From an uncultured Gemmatimonadota bacterium (GTDB taxonomy: Bacteria; Gemmatimonadota; Gemmatimonadetes; Gemmatimonadales; Gemmatimonadaceae), in the NCBI GenBank assembly GCA_946479895.1, contig CAMLHT010000078.1, forward strand, positions 1 through 14,843: a DNA stretch of 14,843 nucleotides, given 5' to 3'. A program made the translations under genes and the position numbers. Below are positions 13,781-14,843 of this stretch, in pieces. A model generated the notes under the pieces. It was given only the letters and a program-made list of their open reading frames with translations, made no database searches and was not told where the DNA came from. Each line of letters begins with the position of its first letter. Position 1 is the first letter of the stretch.

Positions 13781-14758
13781 ATGAAATTCCGGCCTACCTT
13801 CCTCGCGCTGGCCCTCGCCGCCGGCTGCACCCCCTCCTGGAGCGGCTCGGGCGATCCGATGCCCACTCCGATGCCCGCGACTCCGACCCGCCAGGCCGCC
13901 GCTCCGGCCAGCTATCGCGTCGTCGAATCAGCCACCGGCAACACCGTCCCCTTTTCGTCGCTGGTCGGACGCGCCGCGCAGGCCGACGTCGTCTTCTTCG
14001 GCGAGCAGCATGACGATCCCGAGACGCATTTCCTCGAGTTTGCGCTGCTCGAGGGGCTGGGCCAGCGCCATTCGGGAGTGGTGCTCTCCCTGGAGATGTT
14101 CGAGCGCGACACGCAGTACGATCTCGACCGGTATCTCGCGGGCACCCTGAGCGAGACGGAGTTCCTGGCGAGCTCGCGGCCGTGGCCCCGATACGCGACG
14201 GACTACCGGCCGATGGTGCAGCTCGCCCGGGCGCGCGGCTGGAAGGTCATCGCGGCCAACATCCCGCGGCCGATGGCCAGCGCGATCTCCCGAAAGGGCC
14301 TGGCGTCTCTCGACACGCTGACGACGCTCGAGCGGCAGCGCGCCGCGACGGCGCTCGAGTGCGCGCCGACCACGGCGTACTACCGCCGCTTCGCCGAGAC
14401 CATGGGCGGGCACGGTCCGGGCGGCGGCCCCCCGACCGCGGCGGACAGCGCCGCCGCCGCGGCGACGATGCGGAAGTTCTACGAAGCCCAGTGCTCGAAG
14501 GACGAAACGATGGCGGAATCCATCGCCCGCGAGCTGATGTCGGCGGGCCGTCGCGAGTCGGTCATCCTGCACGTCAACGGCGCGTTCCACAGCGACTACG
14601 GACAGGGCACAGCCGAGCGCGTGCGCCGGCGCGCTCCCGACATGCGTCTGCTGCTGATCACCGCCGTGCCGGTGGACGATCCGGCGACTGCCGTGCTGGG
14701 CAATGAGGGCGCGAAGGCCGACTACGTGATCTTCACGAGGGCGCCGGCGAAGAAATAG
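13781..14758 (+). CDS. ChaN-family haem-binding-type lipoprotein
   Basis: Predicted lipoprotein (325 aa) of the ChaN-like family (PF04187), whose Campylobacter member binds haem at the outer membrane. The start at 13781 puts a lipobox LAAGC at residues 12-16, with C16 lipidated; the in-frame ATG at 13763 only adds six residues. After a Pro/Ala-rich linker (about 18-45) come the family motifs: ADVVFFGEQHDDPETHFLE, with E75, H77 and D78, then VVLSLEMFERDTQ, ASSRPWPRYATDYRPMVQLA, KVIAANIPR, a C-terminal VILHVNGAFHSDYGQG and the closing YVIFTRA. The length is close to the family norm of about 280-300 plus a linker. It stands alone, 109 bases after the preceding operon; no iron-uptake gene is in view, so haem binding is family knowledge only. 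No Shine-Dalgarno is evident. Confidence 0.87.
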   Translation: MKFRPTFLALALAAGCTPSWSGSGDPMPTPMPATPTRQAAAPASYRVVESATGNTVPFSSLVGRAAQADVVFFGEQHDDPETHFLEFALLEGLGQRHSGVVLSLEMFERDTQYDLDRYLAGTLSETEFLASSRPWPRYATDYRPMVQLARARGWKVIAANIPRPMASAISRKGLASLDTLTTLERQRAATALECAPTTAYYRRFAETMGGHGPGGGPPTAADSAAAAATMRKFYEAQCSKDETMAESIARELMSAGRRESVILHVNGAFHSDYGQGTAERVRRRAPDMRLLLITAVPVDDPATAVLGNEGAKADYVIFTRAPAKK

Positions 14759-14759
14759 G

Positions 14760-14833
14760 TAGGAGTGGGAGTGGGAGTGGGGGTGGGATTGATCGGATGG
14801 GAGTGGGAGTGGGAGTGGGAGTGGGTTTGGGGA
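14760..14833 (+). repeat. GGGAGT/GGGTGG tandem repeat with quadruplex potential
   Basis: Directly after the ChaN-like stop codon, units of GGGAGT recur about three times, give way to GGGGGTGGGATT, and after a short break (GATCGGAT) recur four times before GGGTTTGGGG near the window edge. The plus strand carries far more than four G3 runs with three-base spacers, so it can fold into G-quadruplexes; the RNA of the preceding gene would carry them in its 3' end. The unit length (six) and purity suggest slippage-driven variation. The repeat may continue beyond the window. Confidence 0.85.
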
Positions 14834-14843
14834 TGAGAGCGTT

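Overview
The window is GC-rich and gene-dense. Gene content suggests a Gram-negative soil or freshwater bacterium, most plausibly Gemmatimonadota (Acidobacteriota is the alternative). The grounds are lipoproteins built from BIG2-type Ig-like domains behind a 'CGDP' lipobox, a 140-residue conserved protein of unknown function, and weak or absent Shine-Dalgarno sequences at many starts. The taxonomic call is inference; there is no rRNA or marker gene here.

Layout. (1) 166-2931, plus strand: a two-gene operon for a molybdenum hydroxylase of the xanthine dehydrogenase/isoquinoline 1-oxidoreductase type, a 2Fe-2S subunit followed by a Tat-exported molybdopterin subunit. (2) 2932-3267: no gene; a large imperfect palindrome (about 2958-3184) and a strong bidirectional terminator (3214-3244). 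(3) 9202 down to 3268, minus strand: three tightly spaced genes ending at that terminator. The first two encode lipoproteins with cohesin-like domains. The third encodes a 1227-residue secreted protein with a two-repeat dockerin just after its signal peptide, then Ig-like domains and a long beta-helix-like region. (4) 9405-9827, plus: a small conserved protein of unknown function, convergent with a MarR regulator (10312-9842, minus). (5) 11191-10433, minus: a secreted HExxH zinc metallopeptidase. (6) 11302-13671, plus: an operon of a secreted GH18-like hydrolase, CutC, and a membrane protein with an HEFGH motif. (7) 13781-14758, plus: a ChaN-type lipoprotein, followed by a G-rich GGGAGT tandem repeat running almost to the window edge.

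The most interesting unit is region 3. Cohesin and dockerin are the two halves of the calcium-dependent plug-and-socket known from cellulosomes. Here two membrane-anchored cohesin candidates are encoded directly upstream of one dockerin-bearing secreted beta-helix protein, with no glycoside hydrolase in the operon. The simplest reading is a small non-cellulosomal surface-display system in which the lipoproteins hold the beta-helix protein on the cell surface. Domain assignments come from reading motifs, and the interaction is inference.
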